Assembly (NCBI RefSeq): GCF_910594985.1
Contig: NZ_CAJVCE010000007.1
Location: 1-64,000 of the forward strand
Reading direction: 5' to 3'
Length of the DNA stretch: 64,000 bases
Source of the DNA: Paenibacillus allorhizosphaerae
GTDB taxonomy: Bacteria; Bacillota; Bacilli; Paenibacillales; NBRC-103111
Made by a program: the position numbers and the translations under genes. Shown piece after piece: positions 18,041 to 24,716 of the stretch (positions are counted from its first letter, which is position 1; each line of letters opens with the position of its first letter). Under the pieces are notes generated by a model that saw only the letters and a program-made list of their open reading frames with translations, did not search any database and was not told where the DNA came from.

Positions 18041-18913
18041 CTACACATTCACCACCAAATCTATGAGCGTAAAAATAAATACAGCCATACTAAGCACACT
18101 GTTCATCGTAAAGAACGCGGTATTGACGCGGCTTAAATCGTCCGCTTTCACTATAAAATGCTCGTACATGAGCAGCGCATACGATACAAGAACCCCGATC
18201 AGATACACCCAAGATAGGTCCGTCAGGAAAAACAGGCTGATGAAGCCGACCGCCGTGATGATATGAAACCAACGCGCAATTTTGAGCGCTTTTTCTACGC
18301 CGAAACGGCTCGGGATCGAATGGAGCCCTTCCTTGCGGTCGAAATCAACATCTTGGCAGGCATAAATGACGTCAAAACCTGCAAGCCAAAACACGATCGC
18401 CACATAAAAAACGAACGCCGTCAGCGAGAAGCTGCCGGTCACGGCCACCCAGCCGCCAAGCGGCGCAAGCCCGATCGTTAAACCCAGCACGATGTGGCAC
18501 GCCCACGTAAAACGTTTGGTATACGAATAAAAAACAAGAAAAAATACGGCAATCGGAAGCAGCTTCACGCAGAGCGGGTTCAGCTTGAAAGCGGCCCAAA
18601 ATAACAGGATGAACGAAATGATTACGAAAATAATGGCTTCTTTCGAAGAGATGAGTCCGGCCGGGATAGCTCTCATCGCCGTACGCGGATTTTTCGCATC
18701 GAACACTTTATCGATAATGCGGTTTAACCCCATTGCCGCGCTACGGGCGCCGACCATGGCGAGCAGGATCCATCCGATAGTGGCCCAGGAGGGCAGATGC
18801 CCGAACATGACGACAGAGCCGAGCAGTGCACCCATGAAAGCAAATGGGAGCGCAAACAGCGTATGCTCGATTTTAACCATTTCCAAAAATATTTTTGTCT
18901 TTCTCCAAACCAT
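18041..18913 (-). CDS. mqnP: UbiA-family prenyltransferase, MqnP type
   Basis: 290 aa integral membrane enzyme with about eight hydrophobic helices. It attaches the prenyl chain to an aromatic acid in the futalosine route. The first Asp-rich motif is in NRIIDKVFDAKNPRTA and the second in CQDVDFDRKEGLHSIP. AGGAG 8 nt before the ATG. The MqnP rather than classical MenA assignment rests on sequence style and on mqnA and ubiX next door. Confidence 0.85.
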   Translation of the reverse strand: MVWRKTKIFLEMVKIEHTLFALPFAFMGALLGSVVMFGHLPSWATIGWILLAMVGARSAAMGLNRIIDKVFDAKNPRTAMRAIPAGLISSKEAIIFVIISFILLFWAAFKLNPLCVKLLPIAVFFLVFYSYTKRFTWACHIVLGLTIGLAPLGGWVAVTGSFSLTAFVFYVAIVFWLAGFDVIYACQDVDFDRKEGLHSIPSRFGVEKALKIARWFHIITAVGFISLFFLTDLSWVYLIGVLVSYALLMYEHFIVKADDLSRVNTAFFTMNSVLSMAVFIFTLIDLVVNV

Positions 18914-18930
18914 GGTGACATCTCCTCAGA

Positions 18931-19650
18931 TCATTTGTCCTCTTTGGGCTTGATACCGATGTGCAGAGCGGCGATCCCGCCGGTAAGCGGGTAAGCCTGA
19001 ACTTCGGTCAAGCCGGTATTCCGGAAAATGTCGGCGAGCTGTTTATGGTCGGGAAACTGAACCAATGACTCCGGAAGCCATTTATACTGTTCGTAGCGTT
19101 TGACGATCAGCTTGCCGAGCAGCGGCAATATTTGTTGAAAATAAAAGTAATAAATCGACTTGAACGGCTGCCATGTCGGTTTGGATAACTCCAGGGAAAC
19201 GATCATTCCCCCGGGCTTTACGACCCGCTGCATCTCTTCAATGACTTTTACCAGATCGGGCACGTTGCGCAGCGCAAAACCGATCGTCGCGTAATCGAAC
19301 GTGTTATCCTCAAACGGAAGTTCCATCGCATTGCCGCGGACAAGACGAATCTGCTTGTCCAATCCGATTTGCTTGATTTTCTCCGCGCCGACGTCGAGCA
19401 TGTTCTGGCTGAAATCAAGACCGACCATCGGCCCTGTCCGGCTTGCTTCCGCAAGCGAGATGGTCCAATCGCATGTGCCGCAGCAAAGGTCGATGGCGGT
19501 GCTCCCCGGGAATACCTGCATTTTTTTCATCGTAAATTTTCGCCATGCTTTGTGTCTTCGAAAACTTAAAATATCGTTCATCAAATCGTATTTCGGCGCT
19601 ATGCTCTCGAATACGGAGTGAACGAACTGCTCTTTGGATTTTCCCTGCAT
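18931..19650 (-). CDS. menG: Demethylmenaquinone / quinone methyltransferase
   Basis: 239 aa class I SAM methyltransferase (UbiE/MenG/MenH) performing the last C-methylation of menaquinone. Motif I is AIDLCCGTCDWTISLAE and the C-terminal LTGGIAALHIG is typical. The ATG at 19650 has GAGGTG upstream; the GTG at 19662 lies inside that site. Between hepS and mqnP, matching the hepS-menG-hepT order of Bacillus with extra genes inserted. Confidence 0.93.
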   Translation of the reverse strand: MQGKSKEQFVHSVFESIAPKYDLMNDILSFRRHKAWRKFTMKKMQVFPGSTAIDLCCGTCDWTISLAEASRTGPMVGLDFSQNMLDVGAEKIKQIGLDKQIRLVRGNAMELPFEDNTFDYATIGFALRNVPDLVKVIEEMQRVVKPGGMIVSLELSKPTWQPFKSIYYFYFQQILPLLGKLIVKRYEQYKWLPESLVQFPDHKQLADIFRNTGLTEVQAYPLTGGIAALHIGIKPKEDK

Positions 19651-19663
19651 CGTACCATTCACC

Positions 19664-20527
19664 TCAAATTTCCTGTGTAGCGCCCGGGCTGTTTAAGTAA
19701 TGACGGATGGGCTCTCCGATGGAAAGCAGTTCCTTGCCGAACTTTTCCGGGTCAAGGTACTGCAGCTTTTCCTGAAGCTCCCTTAGACAAGAGTCGAGCA
19801 TATCGTACAACTGCGCGGTCACCTTGTACTTCAACCAGATGGAGCGGAGCTTCGTAGGATCGGGCTCCTCCTGCTGCAGCACCTTTTTCTCTTCTTTGGT
19901 GCACCATTGCAGTACATGCCAAAATCCCCAGCTGTCTCTGAATTGCTGGGAAATTTCAGAGCGGCCGATTTCCTGAATCAACAGTTCGCAGCGCGTGAAC
20001 AGGTTCAAAATATCGGGCCATATAGCAGAAACCCCATCTTCCAACAGGTTCGCAAACGAAAGAAACAACTGGGTTTTGATTTGTATCGTCTGCCGCATAT
20101 ATTCATCAGCCGTAAGCTTGAGCTGCTTCATCTTCAAATACAAATTCATCTTTAGCCGGTTCGCCTCGCAAATAGCCCCCGACAAGATGCCCACCAGATC
20201 GATATGCCCGGCATGGGAAAGCAAATAATAAAACCGGCTGCTGTAATAATCGCCGGCCAATACTTTCAACTGCCGGGAGCGGGCTGCTTTCTGCTCCTTC
20301 GAATCGTTGGTGATACTTACCGTGTCGTGCGTATCAAGACCTACCTGAACGAGCGACGTAACGAGAGTGTACAGCTCGCTGTGTCCGGACAAACTGCTAT
20401 GTTTGTTCAGAAAGGCATACAGCAGCCGAGTGCGATACTCGGGGAAGCTTGGCAATTCCGTGTGTTTCATAATCATATCGTGCTCGATGTACTTCTTGGC
20501 GATTTCGGGAATCCGATAAGAGTTCAT
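19664..20527 (-). CDS. hepS: Heptaprenyl diphosphate synthase component I
   Basis: 287 aa helical protein, the non-catalytic partner of HepT. Start at 20527 (MNSYRIPEIAKKYIEHD) behind CGGAGG. Recognised by position before menG and by the PEIAKKYIEHDMIMKHTELP N-terminus; the family is poorly conserved in sequence. First gene of the quinone cluster. Confidence 0.85.
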   Translation of the reverse strand: MNSYRIPEIAKKYIEHDMIMKHTELPSFPEYRTRLLYAFLNKHSSLSGHSELYTLVTSLVQVGLDTHDTVSITNDSKEQKAARSRQLKVLAGDYYSSRFYYLLSHAGHIDLVGILSGAICEANRLKMNLYLKMKQLKLTADEYMRQTIQIKTQLFLSFANLLEDGVSAIWPDILNLFTRCELLIQEIGRSEISQQFRDSWGFWHVLQWCTKEEKKVLQQEEPDPTKLRSIWLKYKVTAQLYDMLDSCLRELQEKLQYLDPEKFGKELLSIGEPIRHYLNSPGATQEI

Positions 20528-20616
20528 ATGTAAGCCTCCGAACCGTTGCAAATCAGTCTAACTCCATGCATCCAAACTATTATAGCACAAATGAAAAAGA
20601 ATCGCATGCTGCGCCG

Positions 20617-21138
20617 TCAGCTTTTTTCCTTCAGCCGATCATGCCATTTGGCGGTATAAGTCATGCGGTAATGCGAGTCCAAATACTGCGACAATTCCTC
20701 CATGCTTTGATGGCCGAATCTTAGATCGCCGGGCAGCCATTTTTCCCGTCTGGCGTCGGAGGCGACGAGCAGCTGGGGACTTCCGCTTCCGTCTGCGGAG
20801 GCGTCAAGCACCCGAACAAACACTTGATGAATGTTGGTGGACGACCCGAACAAATGACGCGGAATTTCGTATATGTCATTCAACATGTCCATCGATTCGG
20901 TCGATTTCACGGCAAGCAGGTCGATCGAGACGATCGAATGGCTGATTTCTACGCGCCGAATGCGAAGGTGCAGCTGCATTTTCGACACGACGTCAACGAT
21001 ATTTTTTTCCGATACGGGTTGCGCACTGACGGTCCGAAATACGCTGGCCGTCTTATCCAGCTCGGATAAATACGATAAACCCGCCATAACCCCGATCGAA
21101 ATCGTTGTCAATACAAGGATCCGGGAAAACCAGTTCAT
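20617..21138 (-). CDS. Uncharacterised membrane-anchored protein between mtrB and hepS
   Basis: 173 aa from the ATG at 21138, 10 nt after GAGGAGG. One N-terminal hydrophobic segment (residues about 4-22) is followed by a soluble domain predicted to face outside, with alternating hydrophobic beta-like stretches (LHLRIRRVEISHSIVSIDLL). I do not recognise a family. It lies 65 bp downstream of the mtrB terminator and about 90 nt before hepS, so it may be the first gene of the quinone transcript. Confidence 0.65.
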   Translation of the reverse strand: MNWFSRILVLTTISIGVMAGLSYLSELDKTASVFRTVSAQPVSEKNIVDVVSKMQLHLRIRRVEISHSIVSIDLLAVKSTESMDMLNDIYEIPRHLFGSSTNIHQVFVRVLDASADGSGSPQLLVASDARREKWLPGDLRFGHQSMEELSQYLDSHYRMTYTAKWHDRLKEKS

Positions 21139-21206
21139 GAAGCCGCAGCCTCCTCTGTAGGTGTTTCCGTGCTTGGCCAAAAGCTCTGTCCTTATCATTG
21201 TACAAC

Positions 21207-21229
21207 GAAAAAAAGCAGGCTATGCCTGC
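21207..21229 (-). terminator. Terminator of mtrB
   Basis: GCAGGC and GCCTGC around a 3-nt loop, followed by seven U on the minus strand. Confidence 0.85.
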
Positions 21230-21243
21230 GGCGGGTTAAAAAA

Positions 21244-21465
21244 TTATTCCTGCGTATCCAGCGTGCCGAACTTTGTCATCACGATCGCTTTTCCGCGGAT
21301 TTTCACGGCCGAAGTATGATCCGTAAACTGGGCGATCATCACTTCACCCTTGTCCAGCTTTTCCGTGTGATGAAACTTGGTATCCTGCCCCCGGGTCAAA
21401 CCGATCACCTGCACTCCGTTTTCTTTTGCTTTAATGACAAAATAGTCGTTTTGATTTGCGTCCAA
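21244..21465 (-). CDS. mtrB: Tryptophan RNA-binding attenuation protein TRAP
   Basis: 73 aa, the normal TRAP length. Eleven subunits form a ring that, when loaded with tryptophan, wraps NAG-repeat RNA. The signatures [20 protein letters not shown] and [20 protein letters not shown] match the Bacillus protein closely, including the KFHH and KxR (KIRGKA) RNA-contact regions. It starts at a TTG with AAGGGG about 10 nt upstream. Its target is the trp leader at 10943-11005. The Bacillus neighbour mtrA/folE is not present. Confidence 0.95.
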   Translation of the reverse strand: MDANQNDYFVIKAKENGVQVIGLTRGQDTKFHHTEKLDKGEVMIAQFTDHTSAVKIRGKAIVMTKFGTLDTQE

Positions 21466-21505
21466 CGTTATCCATCCCCTTCCAATCCGTATCTGCTATT
21501 ACTTA

Positions 21506-21534
21506 ATGATGCAGAAAAATACGACCGCTGTCAA
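21506..21534 (-). promoter_or_regulatory. Promoter of mtrB
   Basis: TTGACA (21534-21529) and CATCAT (21511-21506) with a 17-bp spacer, about 40 nt before the mtrB start. With the following terminator this makes mtrB a single-gene transcript. Confidence 0.55.
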
Positions 21535-21587
21535 CCTGGTACAATTCACGCACCCTACGCCATCAGATCTCGCAAAGGAGAAACGCG

Positions 21588-21612
21588 GAAAAGCCGCCCA
21601 AATCAGGCGGCT
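21588..21612 (-). terminator. Terminator overlapping the PAP2 stop codon
   Basis: AGCCGCC (21612-21606) pairs with GGCGGCT (21598-21592); the TGA stop straddles the base of the loop. The following U-tract is short (UUUU). Confidence 0.6.
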
Positions 21613-22523
21613 AACTTATTGGGAGCATACTCCTTCTTCTTGCTGTAAAACCGCTGCACCGAGCTCGGAATGATCCGGGAAGCCAGGTAAAGGACCAGAT
21701 CCGCCAGCTTGACCACCCCGTAGGCGAACGCCATTCCGGCCAGCACGTCGAGCACCCAATGAATTTGCAGGTACATCGTTGAGAATATAATTGAGGCACA
21801 GTAAGCGACCATCATGTATTTGAAAATGTTGTCCTTCTCGCGCAAAGCGAGCAGCAGCATCGCGAACGAAATTGAGGTATGCATGCTCGGGAAGCAGTTC
21901 ATGACGTTCACTAGCATGTCGTTCTCGGTGGCGAATACGCGTCCCAGCAAATCCGGCTGCCCTTTCACCCACCATACTTCACGGAGCAAGATCAGGTTGT
22001 AAAACGGCAGGATGAGCGGAAATTGCAGCAAATGCCCCGACAAGGCATACGACAACATTTTCTTGACGCTTCTCGTCCAGTAGCTGCGTACAATGCATAT
22101 CCACAGAGACAGAACGAATCCGAAGTTATAGATCCACACCATAATGCTATCCAGCAGCGGGCTGTGGAATGCCCGGGCCCACGCCGCGTCGTTATAAGGA
22201 ATGCTATTCATAAAGTCGTCCCAAGTCCAAGGATGGCGGTTGTTCTCGAACATCCAGTTGGCGATTTTCCACCAGAGCCCGTTCCCCGATCCATAAAAAT
22301 AATAAAATATGCCCAAGAGCGGAATCCCCAACACAAAAAAGCGGCTCCACTCGATGTCGATCTGATCTTTGCGTATACCCATTAGGCAAATCAAGAGCAA
22401 TATCCAGCACTCGACGGTCCAGCCCCCTACTTCGCCGATCCGCCACACCAAAAAGATAGAAACGAGTATTCCATACATGACCCAGTCGTTGCTTCGAACC
22501 CAGCGGTTCAAACTTTCTTTCAT
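21603..22523 (-). CDS. PAP2-superfamily membrane phosphatase
   Basis: 306 aa with about six hydrophobic helices. The C-terminal half has the PAP2 catalytic pattern: NCFPSMHTSISFAM (the motif-2 SxHT) and QIHWVLDVLAGMAFAYG (motif-3 HxxxDxxxG). Such enzymes remove phosphate from lipid phosphates or transfer inositol/phospho head groups; the layout resembles the Aur1/Ipt1-like branch. The substrate cannot be told. GGAGG precedes the ATG. Confidence 0.85.
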   Translation of the reverse strand: MKESLNRWVRSNDWVMYGILVSIFLVWRIGEVGGWTVECWILLLICLMGIRKDQIDIEWSRFFVLGIPLLGIFYYFYGSGNGLWWKIANWMFENNRHPWTWDDFMNSIPYNDAAWARAFHSPLLDSIMVWIYNFGFVLSLWICIVRSYWTRSVKKMLSYALSGHLLQFPLILPFYNLILLREVWWVKGQPDLLGRVFATENDMLVNVMNCFPSMHTSISFAMLLLALREKDNIFKYMMVAYCASIIFSTMYLQIHWVLDVLAGMAFAYGVVKLADLVLYLASRIIPSSVQRFYSKKKEYAPNKLAA

Positions 22524-22628
22524 CTGCGTTATCCTCCCAAAAATACCACCGACTCATCGTTCATATAACGACAACTCAGTATAACAAACAATCGCGAACA
22601 TTGGCGGTAAAATATATTTGACAAAAAA

Positions 22629-22661
22629 AGAAAAAGACACCGGATTGACGATGTCTTTTTC
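22629..22661 (-). terminator. Terminator after tRNA-Pro (first copy)
   Basis: AAAAAGACA and TGTCTTTTT arms form a stem immediately 3' of the tRNA CCA end on the minus strand, followed by a further U-rich tract. Confidence 0.75.
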
Positions 22662-22662
22662 A

Positions 22663-22739
22663 TGGTCGGAGTAGCGGGATTCGAACCCACGGCCTCACCC
22701 ACCCCAAGGGTGCGCGCTACCAGGCTGCGCCATACCCCG
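22663..22739 (-). tRNA. tRNA-Pro (anticodon TGG)
   Basis: 77 nt including an encoded CCA (22665-22663). The acceptor stem CGGGGTA/TACTCCG, the D arm, the anticodon loop CTTGGGG with TGG and the T loop TTCGAAT all fold. The first 48 nt are identical to the second tRNA-Pro at 24007-24083; only the T arm and acceptor-proximal part differ. Confidence 0.95.
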
Positions 22740-22891
22740 AAACTAGCAATGCCGCCGGAGATCGTGAACTGAACGTTCCCCGTTGATTATACAATACTGT
22801 CACTTACTCTTTGCAACCGTTGCAACGCATATTTGTCCGGATGTGCCTGCGGCAAACGAGCTCCGGAAGCGGGAAGTTGATTGTGGGCGTT

Positions 22892-22925
22892 AAAAAAAGG
22901 AAAACTCCCCAAAAGGGAGTTTTCC
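22892..22925 (-). terminator. Terminator of the fusB-like gene
   Basis: GGAAAACTCCC (22925-22915) pairs with GGGGAGTTTTCC, followed by seven U. Strong, and only about 25 nt after the stop codon. Confidence 0.9.
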
Positions 22926-22951
22926 TGGAAAAACCTCTTTACGACTGCGAC

Positions 22952-23605
22952 TTATCCGATTACGTTTTGAATGAATTTTTCCAACGCGGTTACATCGGTG
23001 ATGCTTTTGTTGCAATCCTCACTGTGAATGCACATATAGTTGCCGACCGCTTTATAATAATCCGGCGACGCGTTCGCAGGCCTTGTTTTGGATACTGCCG
23101 TAAATAAAGCCGCTTCTCTTTGCTTGTTGCATATAAAGCAAGTGCTTTTCTTGTTTGTGGGCGTAAATTTCCCTTCAATTCCGATGATTTGTCCGCTCTG
23201 TTGATATACAAGGAACATTTTATTCGTCGATATATCGATCCATCCTAAATAAGTAGAATGTGCATAATCGATCGATGCGACCTTCGGAATATCCAGCTTT
23301 TTATTTTTGTGAAACAGCTTCTTAATCTGCTTTTCCGTTACTTGAGGAAAAGGAATTACATATGGCTCTAACGCAAGCGCGTATTTCTGGAAATCATCCG
23401 CGGTTTTCAATGCGGAGATCTCGGAGAGCAGTCGCTGCTGATCCTCCGTAACGTGACCAAACGCTTCTATGATTTTGGCTTCCGCGCTGTATTTGACGGA
23501 CTCCACGACTTTTTGATCGGAAACCGTATTGTAGGCATGCTGCAGAAGATCCAATTGCTTCGTTATGAGGTTATATTGATGGTTTCTAATAAATGGTGTA
23601 ATCAT
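22952..23605 (-). CDS. FusB/FusC-family elongation factor G-binding protein
   Basis: 217 aa, close to the 213-aa staphylococcal FusB. These proteins bind EF-G and free it from ribosomes stalled by fusidic acid. The N-terminal helical bundle opens with IRNHQYNLITKQLDLLQHAY. The C-terminal treble-clef zinc finger has Cys156, Cys159, Cys192 and Cys198 (TCFICNKQ and YMCIHSEDCNKSITD), and GWIDISTNKMF matches the family core. It is flanked by tRNA-Pro copies and preceded by a leader peptide and hairpins that hide its ribosome binding site. It could confer tolerance to fusidic acid or serve a native ribosome-rescue role. Confidence 0.9.
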   Translation of the reverse strand: MITPFIRNHQYNLITKQLDLLQHAYNTVSDQKVVESVKYSAEAKIIEAFGHVTEDQQRLLSEISALKTADDFQKYALALEPYVIPFPQVTEKQIKKLFHKNKKLDIPKVASIDYAHSTYLGWIDISTNKMFLVYQQSGQIIGIEGKFTPTNKKSTCFICNKQREAALFTAVSKTRPANASPDYYKAVGNYMCIHSEDCNKSITDVTALEKFIQNVIG

Positions 23606-23752
23606 GATTTTTCAGCCCCTTATAGGATGTGAGAATGCGTATAAGGTGCAAAACCATATTATTAGAAACGACATAAGCTATTTTTCTGGGCGATATAATG
23701 ATTCCGTATCCCGCCCCATGCAAAGTATCGCCTCTAATACCAGGCTTTGCAT
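23582..23752 (-). promoter_or_regulatory. Leader RNA with start-codon-sequestering hairpins (putative translational attenuator)
   Basis: Default structure: GTTTCTAATAA (23669-23659) pairs perfectly with TTATTAGAAAC (23592-23582) inside codons 5-8 of the gene, extended by ATGG/CCAT past one bulge. Inside it CCTTATA (23646-23640) pairs with TATAAGG (23624-23618), the ribosome binding site. Competing structure: the end of the leader ORF, TGCAAAGCC (23751-23743) and TATTAGA (23739-23733), pairs with GGTTTTGCA (23655-23647) and TCTAATA of the same upstream arm. A third option is ATGCAAAG (23752-23745) with CTTTGCAT (23725-23718). No U-tract is present, so control would be at translation. Confidence 0.72.
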
Positions 23753-23787
23753 GAGTCGCTGCGGATCCCGGCAAATTGGTTTGCCAT
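23734..23787 (-). CDS. Leader peptide of the fusB-like gene
   Basis: 17 codons encoding MANQFAGIRSDSCKAWY, then TAG. AAGGAGGTG (23803-23795) at ideal distance makes it the best ribosome binding site in the neighbourhood. Its last codons form the arms that pair with either the next segment or the segment that hides the downstream start. It is a cis-acting leader by position and structure; the peptide resembles no leader that I recognise. Confidence 0.75.
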   Translation of the reverse strand: MANQFAGIRSDSCKAWY

Positions 23788-23816
23788 TGCCTACCACCTC
23801 CTTGCAACGTATGTTC

Positions 23817-23845
23817 ATTATAAAATAATTACCGGCAAGCGTCCA
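23817..23845 (-). promoter_or_regulatory. Promoter of the fusB-like transcript
   Basis: TGGACG (23845-23840), 17-bp spacer and a perfect TATAAT (23822-23817). Transcription would start near 23810, about 7 nt before the leader-peptide ribosome binding site. Confidence 0.7.
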
Positions 23846-23872
23846 GCGCCTTATTCTTGCAGCAGGGCAAAT

Positions 23873-23913
23873 AAAAAAAACGCTCTCCTCGACATGTATC
23901 GAAAGAAAACGTT
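23873..23913 (-). terminator. Terminator between the second tRNA-Pro and the fusB promoter
   Basis: An AACG...TCGA / TCGA...CGTT stem with several G-U pairs and one bulge, followed by eight U. It isolates the fusB-like unit from tRNA transcription. The stretch 23914-24006 between it and the tRNA shows no gene. Confidence 0.7.
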
Positions 23914-24006
23914 CCTTCCCGAAGGCGCTAGTGCTGCTCGAAGTGCGCCCGTATAAAACGGTCAACGCGTAGCTCCATTATAAGTTGACACGCTTGTTTA
24001 AAAAAA

Positions 24007-24083
24007 TGGTCGGAGTAACACGATTCGAACGTGCGACCTCACCCACCCCAAGGGTGCGCGCTACCAGGCTGCGCCATACCCCG
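24007..24083 (-). tRNA. tRNA-Pro (anticodon TGG), second copy
   Basis: 77 nt with encoded CCA. Same acceptor, D and anticodon arms as the copy at 22663-22739, but the T stem is GCACG/CGTGT instead of GTGGG/CCCGC. Both T stems pair properly, so both copies look functional. Confidence 0.95.
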
Positions 24084-24163
24084 AACTTGACGGAAAGTTT
24101 TCCGGCAAAGGAAATTATATCTTACCACACAAGCGTTGTAAAGGCTTTTATGCAGTTTCCTTC

Positions 24164-24207
24164 CAAAATAAAAGCGCCTGAACCATTCACCGGTTCAAGC
24201 GCTTTTG
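24164..24207 (-). terminator. Terminator of the HU gene
   Basis: AAAAGCGCTTGAACC and GGTTCAGGCGCTTTT arms around GGTGAAT, with U-rich flanks on the minus strand. Confidence 0.85.
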
Positions 24208-24246
24208 AAACTTGACTATGTAGAAATGCTGAGCCTATCGGCCGGA

Positions 24247-24519
24247 TTACTGAATTCCGTCTTTCAATGCTTTACCTGGCTTAAACGCCGGGACTTTGCT
24301 GGAAGGAATTTCGATCTCTTCACCGGTTTGCGGATTACGGCCTTTGCGGGCGGAACGCTCGCGAACTTCAAAGTTTCCAAAACCGACCAATTGTACTTTA
24401 TCGCCACTTTGCAATGCTTCGGAAATAGCGTCAAATACGGCTTCCACCGCTTTGGTTGCGTCTTTCTTGGAAAGCTCAGAGGATTCGGCTACCTTGTTGA
24501 TCAAATCGGATTTATTCAT
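24247..24519 (-). CDS. hbs: DNA-binding protein HU
   Basis: 90 aa from the ATG at 24519, placed after GGGGGGAGGTG; the GTG three codons upstream lies in that site. Histone-like dimer that bends DNA without sequence preference. [20 protein letters not shown] and [21 protein letters not shown] (the beta arms) are diagnostic. It lies upstream in the same cluster as mtrB and next to spoIVA, as in B. subtilis. Confidence 0.97.
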   Translation of the reverse strand: MNKSDLINKVAESSELSKKDATKAVEAVFDAISEALQSGDKVQLVGFGNFEVRERSARKGRNPQTGEEIEIPSSKVPAFKPGKALKDGIQ

Positions 24520-24663
24520 GCGATTCACCTCCCCCCACTAACGATATTACTGTTATTCTCTTTGTTAACCGTTTCTTCGCAAAATATACATGCTAAGAGG
24601 TAATTCCACCATGGAAATCAACATTATAGTAATACAGGCGCACATCTTTTTCAAGTAAAACGT

Positions 24664-24691
24664 AAAAAATGCACCCGCCGGAGTGCATTTT
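24664..24691 (-). terminator. Terminator of spoIVA
   Basis: TGCACTCC/GGGTGCA-type stem (24687-24670) followed by six U on the minus strand, just after the spoIVA stop. Confidence 0.85.
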
Positions 24692-24716
24692 CTTTGTTCT
24701 TGCTATGTCCAAGTGC

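Noticed and set aside
23678-23965. 95-aa minus frame over the fusB leader
   Set aside because: It crosses the terminator, promoter and leader peptide described there; the true small ORF in another frame has the ribosome binding site.
22693-24085. CRISPR array
   Set aside because: The repeated 49-bp segments are the 5' parts of two tRNA-Pro genes, only two copies 1.3 kb apart.
24121-24240. Possible leader RNA between the HU terminator and tRNA-Pro
   Set aside because: Nothing beyond the terminator itself; no pairing or conserved motif seen.
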